This document shows positions 52,180-60,430 of a stretch of 64,000 nt of DNA, in pieces. This DNA comes from a bacterium. Lineage in GTDB: Bacteria > Gemmatimonadota > Gemmatimonadetes > Gemmatimonadales > Gemmatimonadaceae. The translations under genes and the position numbers were made by a program. Below the pieces are notes generated by a model. It worked only from the letters and a program-made list of their open reading frames with translations, was not told where the DNA came from and ran no database searches. How positions within the stretch are numbered: position 1 is the stretch's first letter; every line of letters begins with the position of its first letter. The stretch is from contig JAIXTI010000121.1 of the NCBI GenBank assembly GCA_027484025.1, positions 27,317 through 91,316 of the forward strand, read 5' to 3'.

Positions 52180-53114
52180 TGCGACGCGTCGTCATTGGCG
52201 CGGCGCTGGTGGCGGTGAGCATTGCCGGCGCCGGTGATGCGCAGGCACAGGCTGCTCCCGCCGTGTCGGCGGCGATGGACCGCGCCATCAGTCGTGCGCG
52301 CGCGCTCGTGGACAACGGCAGCGGCTCCGATGCGCGGAACGTGCTCGACTCGCTCGTAGGTGCTGCGGCCAACGCGAACGACCTGGGCGAAGCGCTCTTC
52401 TGGCGTGCGGCGCTCGCGGAACGGGTTGGTGATGCCGAACGCGATTGGAAACGGCTGATCATCGAAGTGCCGCTCTCACCGCGCGGTAGTGATGCGCTCG
52501 TGCGTCTTGGCGAGCTGGAAATGCTGCGTGGACATCCGGTGGAAGCGCGCGCGTATTTCTCGCGCGTGGTGCGTGAGTATCCCGGAGGCGCTGGCACGGC
52601 GCGCAGTCAGCTGTGGATTGCCAAGAGTTACGTGGCGCAGCGTGATCTGCCGCGTGCGTGCGTGACGCTCGTCGACGCGGCCGCGACGGGCGTTCCGGAC
52701 GGGGAGCTGCGCCTGCAGGCCGAAGAACTCGGTCGTCAGTGTGCTACGGTGGACAAGGCGCTGATTGCGAAGGCGTCGGAGGAGCTCAAGGGGCGTGTGT
52801 CCACGGCGGCGACCACGCCCGCGACGGCGGCGCCTGCGAAGGTTGCGGCGGCGGACGTGCCGGCGAAACCAACGGCTCCAATTGCGGGCAACGGCAAGTT
52901 CAGCGTGCAGTTGGCGGCGTACGATACGCGCGCGGAAGCAGACGCGTCGGCCAAGCGCATGGTGTCGCGCGGCATCGACGCGCGCGTCGATGGTGAGGAG
53001 AAGCCGTTTCGTGTGCGCGCCGGCTACTACGAAACGCGGGCGGCCGCGAGTGCCGCGCTCGCTAAGCTGAAGAAGCAGGGACAGACCGGCTTCGTCGCGG
53101 AGATCGCGAAGTGA
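52176..53114 (+). CDS. SPOR-domain periplasmic protein with TPR-like repeats
   Basis: The 312-residue protein has a cleavable signal peptide (VIGAALVAVSIAGAGDAQAQ, ~1-25), a TPR-like region (~30-190, e.g. VRLGELEMLRGHPVEARAYF) and an Ala/Pro linker. A C-terminal SPOR domain (~235-310: GKFSVQLAAYDTRAEADASA; FRVRAGYYETRAAASAALAK) binds denuded glycan strands at division sites. It is translationally coupled to holA on the left (ATGA) and mutS on the right (GTGA), although its function is in the envelope. Confidence 0.9.
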   Translation: MMRRVVIGAALVAVSIAGAGDAQAQAAPAVSAAMDRAISRARALVDNGSGSDARNVLDSLVGAAANANDLGEALFWRAALAERVGDAERDWKRLIIEVPLSPRGSDALVRLGELEMLRGHPVEARAYFSRVVREYPGGAGTARSQLWIAKSYVAQRDLPRACVTLVDAAATGVPDGELRLQAEELGRQCATVDKALIAKASEELKGRVSTAATTPATAAPAKVAAADVPAKPTAPIAGNGKFSVQLAAYDTRAEADASAKRMVSRGIDARVDGEEKPFRVRAGYYETRAAASAALAKLKKQGQTGFVAEIAK

Positions 53115-55828
53115 GTGGAAGTGCCACCCCGTTGATGCAGCAGTACCGGGAGATCAAGGCGCGTCATCAGGACGCGATCCTGTTTTTCCGGATGGGTGAC
53201 TTCTACGAGATGTTCTACGAGGACGCGGAGGTGGCCTCGCGCGCGATCGGGCTGACGCTGACGTCGCGCAACAACGGTGGTGCCGCCGAAGTGCCGCTGG
53301 CGGGTATTCCGGTCAAGGCGGCCGCGGAGTATCTGCGGCGATTGGTGGGGCAGGGGCACCGCGTCGCCATTTGCGAGCAGGTGGAAGACCCGAAGCTCGC
53401 CAAGGGGATCGTCAAGCGCGAAGTGGTGGAGACGATCACGCCGGGCGCCGTGTTTGCCGACGATCTGCTCGATGGTGCGCGCGCGAATTACGTGTGTGCG
53501 GTGGCCATGGGGCGCGACACCGCGCGCGATGGCGCGCGTGATCAGATCGGCGTGGCCGCGGCCGACCTGTCTACCGGTGAACTGCGATTGTTCGTGGTGA
53601 CGGCAGCCGATGCGCCGGCGGTGTTGGCGCGATTGGCGCCCCGCGAACTGCTGCTGGTGCGCAACGCGTCGTGGCCGGAAGTGGACGCCGCGGTGCAGGT
53701 GGTGGACAACGCGCTCGTCACGGAACGCGAAGGGTGGGAGTTCGACGCGCAGCTGGCTGGCGATGAACTCACGCGGCAATTCGATGTGCGCAGTCTCGAA
53801 GGCTTCGGTCTGGGCACCGATGACAGTGCAGCGATTGGGGCGGCGGGTGCGCTGCTGCGCTACCTGCGTGAGTTGCAGCCCGGCGGCTTGCCGCATTTGG
53901 CGCGGCCCATTGTCGAGCGTCCCGGTGGCATCATGCCGCTCGACGAAATGACGCGGCGCAATCTCGAGCTGGTGGAGTCGCTTCGCGGCGGCGAAGTGGC
54001 GGGGACGCTGTTATCGGTACTCGACCGCACGACCACGCCCATGGGGCAGCGGTTGTTGCGCTCGTGGTTGCTGGCGCCGTTGCTCGAGCGCGATGCCATC
54101 GAGCGCCGTCTCGATGCGGTCACGGTGCTCGTGCGCGATGCCGTGGGGCGTACGGCGTTGCGCGACGCTCTCGATGGCGTGCGCGATGTCGAGCGGCTGG
54201 CAAGTAAAGCTGCCGCGGGGCGAGCGACGCCACGTGAAGTACGTGCGCTGGGTGACTCGCTCGCGCGACTGCCGCAGGTGGCCAAGGCGGTGTCGGAGGT
54301 ACTGGCGCACGCCAGCCAGGGCGGCGCGCAGGGCGGGGAATTGCGCGCGATGCTGCACGACTGGGACGACGGCGCCGATTGCGCGGCGCGTCTGACGCAT
54401 ATGCTCGTGGCGCGGCCGCCGCTCATGATTGGCGACGAAGACACGATTGCGCCCGGCGTGGATGCGGAGCTCGACGAACTGCGCGCGCTGCGCGATGGCG
54501 GCAAGGATGCCATTGCGACCATTCAGCAGCAGGAGCGCGCGCGCACCGGCATTTCATCGCTCAAGGTGGGCTACAACAAGGTGTTCGGATATTTCCTCGA
54601 AATCTCCAACGCCAACCGCCACCTCGTGCCCGATGACTATCAGCGTCGGCAGACGCTAACGGGTGCGGAACGCTACGTGACACCGGCGCTCAAGGAATAC
54701 GAGGAGAAAGTCCTGAGCGCCGCCGATCGTATTGAAACGCGCGAGCGCGAGCTGTTCGAAGCGTTGCGTCGCGAAGCGGGTGCGGCGATTGCACGTTGGC
54801 AGCTGGTGGCGCGTCGCGTGGCGACGATCGATGTGTTGGCGAGCTTTGCCGACGTGGCCGAACGCGAGCAGTATGTGCGCCCCGAACTGCACGACGGCTA
54901 CGATCTCGACATCGTGGCCGGTCGTCATCCGGTGGTCGAGCGCATGATGGCGCGCGAGAAGTTCATCCCCAACGATCTGCTGCTCACCGACGACGCACAG
55001 CTCATCGTGCTCACCGGCCCCAACATGGCGGGTAAGAGCACCATTCTGCGTCAGGTGGGGCTCATACAACTGCTCGCGCAGGTGGGTGCGTACGTGCCGG
55101 CACGTCGTGCACGACTCCCCATTGTCGACCGGCTGTTCACACGTGTCGGTGCGAGCGACAATCTCGTGCGCGGGCAATCCACCTTCATGGTGGAGATGAG
55201 CGAGACGAGCGCCATTCTGCATACGGCCACGCGTCGGTCGCTGGTGCTGCTCGACGAAATCGGTCGCGGGACGAGCACGTACGACGGTGTCTCGATTGCG
55301 TGGAGCGTGAGTGAGCATCTGCACGATGCCATCGGCTGCAAGACGGTTTTCGCCACGCACTACCACGAACTCACGCAGCTCGAGAACGAACTGGGTGGCG
55401 TGAAGAACTTCACCGTCGCGGTGCGCGAAGTGGGCGATCAGGTGCTCTTTCTGCACAAGCTCATTCCGGGCGGTGCCGACCGTTCGTACGGCATCGAGGT
55501 GGGGCGGTTGGCGGGGCTGCCGCCGGCGGTCATTACGCGCGCCAAGGAAGTGCTGGCGTTGCTCGAAGGGGAAGGCGAGCAGATGGCAGCGCGCCTCACC
55601 GCCGACGGCATGCAGGCGCCGGTGAGCACCAAGCGGCGCGGTCCGCGCATGAAGCATCAGCTGCAGAGCGATCAGCTCGGGTTTTTTGGCGAAACGCCGA
55701 GCGCCCCGGCTGACGAAGCGGCCACACGTCTCAAGGCGGCGGTGTCGGCGCTCGACACCGATAGCATGACACCGCTCGAAGCGCTCACCACGCTCGCGGC
55801 GCTCAAGCAGGGTGCGTCGTCGTCATGA
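53111..55828 (+). CDS. mutS: DNA mismatch repair protein MutS
   Basis: The 905-residue protein has the mismatch-binding domain with FFRMGDFYEMFYEDA (the FYE wedge), connector and lever domains, the clamp domain (YNKVFGYFLEISNANRHLVP) and the ABC ATPase: Walker A TGPNMAGKSTILRQVG, signature region STFMVEMSETSAIL, Walker B LVLLDEIGRGTSTYDG and switch His in ATHYHELTQL. A DXLGFFG-like motif near the C-terminus (SDQLGFFGETP) may contact the beta clamp. The GTG at 53111 overlaps the SPOR gene stop. Length is typical. Confidence 0.98.
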   Translation: MSGSATPLMQQYREIKARHQDAILFFRMGDFYEMFYEDAEVASRAIGLTLTSRNNGGAAEVPLAGIPVKAAAEYLRRLVGQGHRVAICEQVEDPKLAKGIVKREVVETITPGAVFADDLLDGARANYVCAVAMGRDTARDGARDQIGVAAADLSTGELRLFVVTAADAPAVLARLAPRELLLVRNASWPEVDAAVQVVDNALVTEREGWEFDAQLAGDELTRQFDVRSLEGFGLGTDDSAAIGAAGALLRYLRELQPGGLPHLARPIVERPGGIMPLDEMTRRNLELVESLRGGEVAGTLLSVLDRTTTPMGQRLLRSWLLAPLLERDAIERRLDAVTVLVRDAVGRTALRDALDGVRDVERLASKAAAGRATPREVRALGDSLARLPQVAKAVSEVLAHASQGGAQGGELRAMLHDWDDGADCAARLTHMLVARPPLMIGDEDTIAPGVDAELDELRALRDGGKDAIATIQQQERARTGISSLKVGYNKVFGYFLEISNANRHLVPDDYQRRQTLTGAERYVTPALKEYEEKVLSAADRIETRERELFEALRREAGAAIARWQLVARRVATIDVLASFADVAEREQYVRPELHDGYDLDIVAGRHPVVERMMAREKFIPNDLLLTDDAQLIVLTGPNMAGKSTILRQVGLIQLLAQVGAYVPARRARLPIVDRLFTRVGASDNLVRGQSTFMVEMSETSAILHTATRRSLVLLDEIGRGTSTYDGVSIAWSVSEHLHDAIGCKTVFATHYHELTQLENELGGVKNFTVAVREVGDQVLFLHKLIPGGADRSYGIEVGRLAGLPPAVITRAKEVLALLEGEGEQMAARLTADGMQAPVSTKRRGPRMKHQLQSDQLGFFGETPSAPADEAATRLKAAVSALDTDSMTPLEALTTLAALKQGASSS

Positions 55829-55838
55829 TGACGATGTC

Positions 55839-56396
55839 ATGCTGACGATCCCGCCCAAGCCGACCAAGGCGGAGCTTGCTGCGGCCGTACACAAAACCGT
55901 CCCCGATCTGCTGGCGCCCGGGCTCTCGGTGCTCTTTTGTGGCATCAACCCCGGGTTGTACACCGCGGCCATCGGGCACCACTTTGGGAGACCGGGCAAT
56001 CGCTTCTGGCCGGCGCTCCACGGGGCAGGGTTCACACCGCGGTTGCTCAAGCCGTGGGAAGAGCACGAACTGTTGGCGTTGGGGTACGGCATCACCAACA
56101 TGGTGCAGCGCACGACCAACGCGGCGTCCGAGCTCTCGCCCGACGAGTACATCGAGGGCGGACAGCGTCTCACCCGCATCGTGCAGCAGTATCAGCCGCG
56201 TGTCGTGGCGTTTCTGGGTATTGGCGCCTATCGCTCGGCCTTCGGTCGGCCCAAGGCGCAGTTGGGGTTGCAGCCGGAGACGTTGGCCGGTAGTGCGTTG
56301 TGGGCGTTGCCGAGTCCGAGTGGACTCAATGCGAATCATCAGTTGAAGGATCTCGTGGCGCTGCTGACAGCGCTGCGCGAGTGGGTCTCCACGTAA
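55839..56396 (+). CDS. mug: G/U mismatch-specific uracil-DNA glycosylase
   Basis: The 185-residue protein has the Mug/TDG motif I as FCGINPGLYTAAIGHHFG with the Asn that activates water, NRFWPALHGAGF, and motif II LPSPSGLNANHQL. It removes uracil or thymine from mismatches with G. The ATG at 55839 gives the usual length; an earlier in-frame start is at 55812. It lies 10 bp after mutS, grouping two mismatch repair genes in one transcript. Confidence 0.93.
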   Translation: MLTIPPKPTKAELAAAVHKTVPDLLAPGLSVLFCGINPGLYTAAIGHHFGRPGNRFWPALHGAGFTPRLLKPWEEHELLALGYGITNMVQRTTNAASELSPDEYIEGGQRLTRIVQQYQPRVVAFLGIGAYRSAFGRPKAQLGLQPETLAGSALWALPSPSGLNANHQLKDLVALLTALREWVST

Positions 56397-56412
56397 CCCG
56401 TTGCCTACGTCC

Positions 56413-57276
56413 ATGTCTCTTCTCGCTTCGCTTCGCCGCACGCGCGCCTCGGCGGCCATGATCGCGCTCTCCACGGTCGGACTCGTGGGCACCGCCGGTG
56501 CCTTTGGCGCGTGCAGCGACGGGGAAGAGCCCGCGGTCGCCACGGCCGACAGCACGACGACGGCCCCCGCGGGGCCGCGCACGCCGGGCTACACCTTCGA
56601 TGTCGTGGCGGAGTATCCGCACGATACGGCGGCGTTCACGCAGGGATTGCTCTGGCACGACGGGCGCCTCTTCGAAAGCACGGGCACCGTGGGCAAGTCG
56701 AACATTCGCGAGGTGACGCTCGCGTCGGGACGCGTGCTGCGCCAGCAGGATCTCGAGGAGCCGCACTTTGGTGAGGGGATCGTGATTCTGGGCGAGACGC
56801 TGTATCAGATCACCTGGCAGAGCGGCAAGGCCTTCACGTACGACTGGAAGACGTTCAAGCGCACCGGTGAGTTTGCGTACGACGGCGAAGGGTGGGGTCT
56901 CACCACCGATGGCACGTCGCTCATCATGAGCAACGGCAGCAACACGCTCATTTATCGCGACCCCAAGACGTTCGCGGCACAGAAGGCCGTGACGGTAACC
57001 GACCGTGGCAACCAGGTGTCGCAGCTCAACGAGCTGGAGTGGGTGAAAGGCGAGATCTGGGCCAACGTGTGGCAGAAAGATTCGATCGCGCGCATCGATC
57101 CGGCGACGGGCAACGTGACGGGGTGGATCGATCTGGCGGGCATTCTGCCGCAGCTCGATCGCACCGGCAAGGAAGACGTGCTCAATGGCATCGCCTACAA
57201 CCCCGACACGGACAAGATTCACGTGACAGGGAAACTGTGGCCAAAACTCTACGAAATTCAGCTCAAGCCCCGCTGA
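56413..57276 (+). CDS. Glutaminyl-peptide cyclotransferase (beta-propeller type), exported
   Basis: The 287-residue protein has an export or lipoprotein signal (VGLVGTAGAFGAC, Cys at ~34) and a five-bladed beta-propeller of the glutamine cyclotransferase family. Signatures are VVAEYPHDTAAFTQGLLWHD, LFESTGTVGKSNIREV, GEGWGLTTDG, LNELEWVKGEIWANVWQKD, and GKEDVLNGIAYNPDTDKIHV with the closing TGKLWPKLYEIQ. It forms pyroglutamate at the N-terminus of proteins or peptides in the periplasm. ATG 56413 is preferred to a TTG at 56401. Confidence 0.93.
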   Translation: MSLLASLRRTRASAAMIALSTVGLVGTAGAFGACSDGEEPAVATADSTTTAPAGPRTPGYTFDVVAEYPHDTAAFTQGLLWHDGRLFESTGTVGKSNIREVTLASGRVLRQQDLEEPHFGEGIVILGETLYQITWQSGKAFTYDWKTFKRTGEFAYDGEGWGLTTDGTSLIMSNGSNTLIYRDPKTFAAQKAVTVTDRGNQVSQLNELEWVKGEIWANVWQKDSIARIDPATGNVTGWIDLAGILPQLDRTGKEDVLNGIAYNPDTDKIHVTGKLWPKLYEIQLKPR

Positions 57277-57360
57277 CAGATGAGAGGGATGAGTCTGCGA
57301 GAGTCGAGAGGCAGATTTCAGTCGGCGAGATGTCAGCCCGGATCGGTGTGAGAGTTCAGC

Positions 57361-57435
57361 AACGCAGAAGCGAGACGCGAGGCCCTGCGGTTGGGGAAAC
57401 TGCAACCGCAGGGCCTCGCGTCTCGCTTCTGCGTT
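57361..57435. repeat. 33-bp perfect inverted repeat between convergent genes
   Basis: Arms AACGCAGAAGCGAGACGCGA... and their exact reverse complement are separated by a nine-base loop. The 75-bp element is unrelated in sequence to the GCCCTCAGGGG family. It probably forms a very stable RNA hairpin for both convergent transcripts. Confidence 0.9.
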
Positions 57436-57460
57436 ACTCGGTTCTCGCGCCTATCCAGAG

Positions 57461-57511
57461 CTGAGTTCTGAGTTCTGAGTTCGCAGTTCTCAGTTATCAG
57501 TTCTCAGGCCT
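57461..57511. repeat. Degenerate heptamer tandem repeat
   Basis: About seven units follow CTGAGTTC-like periodicity: TGAGTTC three times, then GCAGTTC, TCAGTTA, TCAGTTC, TCAGGCC and TCAG. It lies just before the end of the convergent metalloprotease gene. It has no coding sense. Confidence 0.8.
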
Positions 57512-57515
57512 CAGA

Positions 57516-59855
57516 TTAGCGCAGGCGCACGATGCCGTATCGCAGGGTGCTCGGCGGCATTGCGCCATTGCTCGACAAGGTGAGCAGGGCGCGTTGACCG
57601 GGCGGGACGCTGAAGCGGATGTAGCTGCTCGTGCCGCCGGCGAGGGTGATGCGTTGGGGAGTGTTGCTGATGAGTGAGCGTGCGGCAATGGGATACACGC
57701 CCAGTGCGTTGCCACCGCCAATGCGCAGGCCGGGATACACGCTGCGGAAGCTCCACGCGGGGTTGATGTACCGTGCGCCCAGCCCCTGCGTCGTGGCGAC
57801 GGAAAAGTCGTCGGCGATGTTGGCAATCGTCCAGTCGCGCAGATAGTCGGCGAAGGCGCCACCCGACAGCACCTGCTGCAGGTTGTTCACGCCGGTGGCG
57901 GTGGAGTTCACGAGCTGACGCAGGAACGTCGCCTCGCCATCGGCGCCTTGCCGCGCAGCGGCGAAGCGCAGAAAGCTCCAGATCGCGCCGCGCGTCGCCA
58001 GCGAATCGTTGGGCGCGTACGGCGAGTTCGTTTCCGGCGAGATGAGAAAGTTGTAATAGCGCGAGAAGTTCTGCGACGCGAAGTTGGAGAACTGTTCGGC
58101 GCGCACGCCGTTCACATCGCTCAATACAAGGTTCTGCCGCGACGTGTAGTTGCTCACGCGGAAGTAGAGCAGCTCTTCGGCAATGTGCGACAGCCCTTCG
58201 TCGAGCCACACCTGTTCGGTGGCATTGGGCGCATTGTTCACATAAATGCGTCGCGACGCGTTGATGAGATGCTGCAACTCGTGCGCGATGGTGGCGAGGT
58301 TGAGTCGCGTGACGGCATCCTTGGTGCGCCGGTTGCTGTTCACCACGCCGTCGGGGTCGGGGGTGAGCAGGTAGAACATCTCCTGCTCGTTGGACGAGGC
58401 GCAGGCGGGGAGCCCGTTGCGTGCCGTCTTGGGATACAGGTCGCGCGCGAAGAAGAAGCCACCAATGGTGAACGCCGCGTTGGCCGGCGTGAGCGCGTTC
58501 ACGGCGCGCGTGTAGAACAGAATGATCTTGCCGTACTGCGAGATGTTCGACGGCGCCCCGAACGCCGCGGTGTCCATGGGGAACACGAGGGTATCGAACG
58601 TAGCCGCGATGCTCGCGTATTCTGCGTCGGTGTATCCGCCCGTGGGGTTTTCCTTGTCGGCGACGACGAGTGCACGCGTGCCCACCGCCGCGACGCGACC
58701 GGTGCGTGTTTCCGGACTCGAACAGGCGGAGTTGGCGTTGGCGTTGAGTTTGATTTCTTCGCCGACAGTCACCGCCGTCAGTGAGGCCCGCTGTCGCGTG
58801 ACCGGTAGCCAGTCGCGCGCCTCGTCGACGAGCGGCGTCAGTTCGCGCGTTTCGGTCGCGCGCAGCTGCTGCTCGAACCGTTCGGCCGGGGTGAGGGAAT
58901 TGCTGAAGTTGCGATCAGCGCCAACGGGAACCGTGACCGACGCCGGGAGCGGGGCGACGAGCGCCGCCGTGAGGGGGCGGTTGGTGCCGATTCCGACGAC
59001 ATCGGCAACCGTGGTGCTGCCGAAGGACGTGGCGGTGGAAATGAGTGTGAGCGCGTATTCCGCGGTCGTGGCGCCGGCGGGGGCTTCGACGCAGGCGCTG
59101 AGGTTGTTGCTTCCGGCCACCGGGTTGATGACTTCGCCCAGCGCCAGCAGGCGCGGTGCGGTGGGACCGCAGGGGGCGCTGCCAGCGGCGCCGATCGTCA
59201 CTGGCACCGTATCGGCGCGACCGGACGCCCCGAGCACGATGCGCGCGGTGCCTGGCGCTACGGCCGTGACGAGGCCGCCGCTGCTGACGGTCGCGACTGG
59301 CTCGAGCGATGCGTAGGTGACCACCTGTCCAACTATTTCGTTGCCGAACTGATCGCGCAGCGACGCGCGCACGCTCAGCGTGTCCCCGACGCCCACAAAG
59401 GCCGCATCCGGGGAGGCGACGAGGGCGGCGGCGGGTCCGGGGAGGACGGTGGCGGTAAAGGCGACGGGGTTGAGGCCGTTGATCTGCGCGTTCACGCGGG
59501 CGAGGCCGGCGCTCGTGCCAACGGTCCACGTCGTGGTCGCGAGCCCGCGCGAATCGGTGGTGCTCGAGGCGGGCGAGACGCTCCCCGCGCCAGCGCCAAC
59601 ATCCCAGTCCACGCGGCGTCCGGAGACCGGTTTGTTGTCCTTATCGGTGACCAGGACACTCAGCGATACGGGCAGTGCCGCTCCGGCGGCCGCTGTTTGC
59701 TGGTCCCCGGTTTGCGCGCGAATGGCGGTCGGCGTGGCGCTCGGGGCACTGGCGTCGGACGACTTGCAGCCGCTGAGCACGACGGTGCCGAGCAGCAGAC
59801 TGCGGAGGGCGGTCGTGCGGGACAGGCGCAGCAGCGCAAAGGACGGCAATCGCAT
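57516..59855 (-). CDS. Ig-like-repeat metalloprotease lipoprotein (M30-like HExxH)
   Basis: The ~779-residue protein has a lipoprotein signal (LLGTVVLSGC, Cys ~29) and two or three Ig-like domains (~50-230; SLSVLVTDKDNKPVSGRRVD, VRASLRDQFGNEIVGQVVTY, GLVTAVAPGTARIVLGASGR). The catalytic region (~430-700) holds IAHELQHLINASRRI and, about 25 residues later, WLDEGLSHIAEEL, the Glu of which is the probable third zinc ligand. This layout fits hyicolysin-like M30 proteases and related outer-surface zincins. The ATG at 59855 is used. It is divergent from the TonB-like lipoprotein gene. Confidence 0.85.
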   Translation of the reverse strand: MRLPSFALLRLSRTTALRSLLLGTVVLSGCKSSDASAPSATPTAIRAQTGDQQTAAAGAALPVSLSVLVTDKDNKPVSGRRVDWDVGAGAGSVSPASSTTDSRGLATTTWTVGTSAGLARVNAQINGLNPVAFTATVLPGPAAALVASPDAAFVGVGDTLSVRASLRDQFGNEIVGQVVTYASLEPVATVSSGGLVTAVAPGTARIVLGASGRADTVPVTIGAAGSAPCGPTAPRLLALGEVINPVAGSNNLSACVEAPAGATTAEYALTLISTATSFGSTTVADVVGIGTNRPLTAALVAPLPASVTVPVGADRNFSNSLTPAERFEQQLRATETRELTPLVDEARDWLPVTRQRASLTAVTVGEEIKLNANANSACSSPETRTGRVAAVGTRALVVADKENPTGGYTDAEYASIAATFDTLVFPMDTAAFGAPSNISQYGKIILFYTRAVNALTPANAAFTIGGFFFARDLYPKTARNGLPACASSNEQEMFYLLTPDPDGVVNSNRRTKDAVTRLNLATIAHELQHLINASRRIYVNNAPNATEQVWLDEGLSHIAEELLYFRVSNYTSRQNLVLSDVNGVRAEQFSNFASQNFSRYYNFLISPETNSPYAPNDSLATRGAIWSFLRFAAARQGADGEATFLRQLVNSTATGVNNLQQVLSGGAFADYLRDWTIANIADDFSVATTQGLGARYINPAWSFRSVYPGLRIGGGNALGVYPIAARSLISNTPQRITLAGGTSSYIRFSVPPGQRALLTLSSNGAMPPSTLRYGIVRLR

Positions 59856-59963
59856 GGGGTGGCGCGAAGGGGACAAACGGGAAGGCAGCTGATGAGGAAA
59901 GATGGCTGCCGAGCGAGCTTATGCGAGGTGTGTCAGCGGTGAGTCTGCGGTGTACATTCCGGC

Positions 59964-60413
59964 ATGCGTGCGGGTCGGATGGAGCTGCTGGTGCCGTTGC
60001 TACTGATTCCCCTCACCGTGCTCGGCTGTTCCGAGCGAACACGGACGGTGCGTCAGGGGACGGGGTGGTTTGGCGGATCGTCGGCGTCGTCGATGCCCGA
60101 TGAGCGTCCCCGCATGCTCAACGCGGAGGTGCCGTTCCGGTATCCCGTGTCGTTGTATCTGCAGCAGGTGCAAGGGAATGTGACGCTGCGGCTGTTCGTG
60201 GATGCCGATGGTCGTGTGGTGTCCGACAGTACACGGATCGTGGAGCCGTCGGGTCACAGCGAGTTCGACGCGGCGGCGTTGGCGGGTGCGCGGTTGCTGT
60301 CCTTCCGTCCCGCGCGTCGTGGTGGTACGCCCATTCCGGTAGCGCTGCTGTACCCCGTGCACTTCCGTTTGCCGCCAGGCACGGTGCCGGCGGGTGATTC
60401 TCTTTCGCAGTAA
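59964..60413 (+). CDS. TonB C-terminal-like lipoprotein
   Basis: The 149-residue protein has a lipoprotein signal (LIPLTVLGC, Cys at ~22) and an energy-transducer TonB-type C-terminal domain: FRYPVSLYLQQVQGNVTLRL, FVDADGRVVSDSTRIVEPSG, FDAAALAGARLLSFRPARRG. It lacks the TonB N-terminal membrane helix and Pro-rich spacer, so it is not a classical TonB; stand-alone lipidated TonB-C domains are frequent in this phylum. Function is unknown. Confidence 0.82.
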   Translation: MRAGRMELLVPLLLIPLTVLGCSERTRTVRQGTGWFGGSSASSMPDERPRMLNAEVPFRYPVSLYLQQVQGNVTLRLFVDADGRVVSDSTRIVEPSGHSEFDAAALAGARLLSFRPARRGGTPIPVALLYPVHFRLPPGTVPAGDSLSQ

Positions 60414-60430
60414 CACGCATAGGCGTGGTG

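Noticed and set aside
57361..57435. Inverted repeat as the end of an insertion sequence
   Set aside because: The two arms are nine bases apart with no transposase between them, so it is a hairpin rather than element ends.
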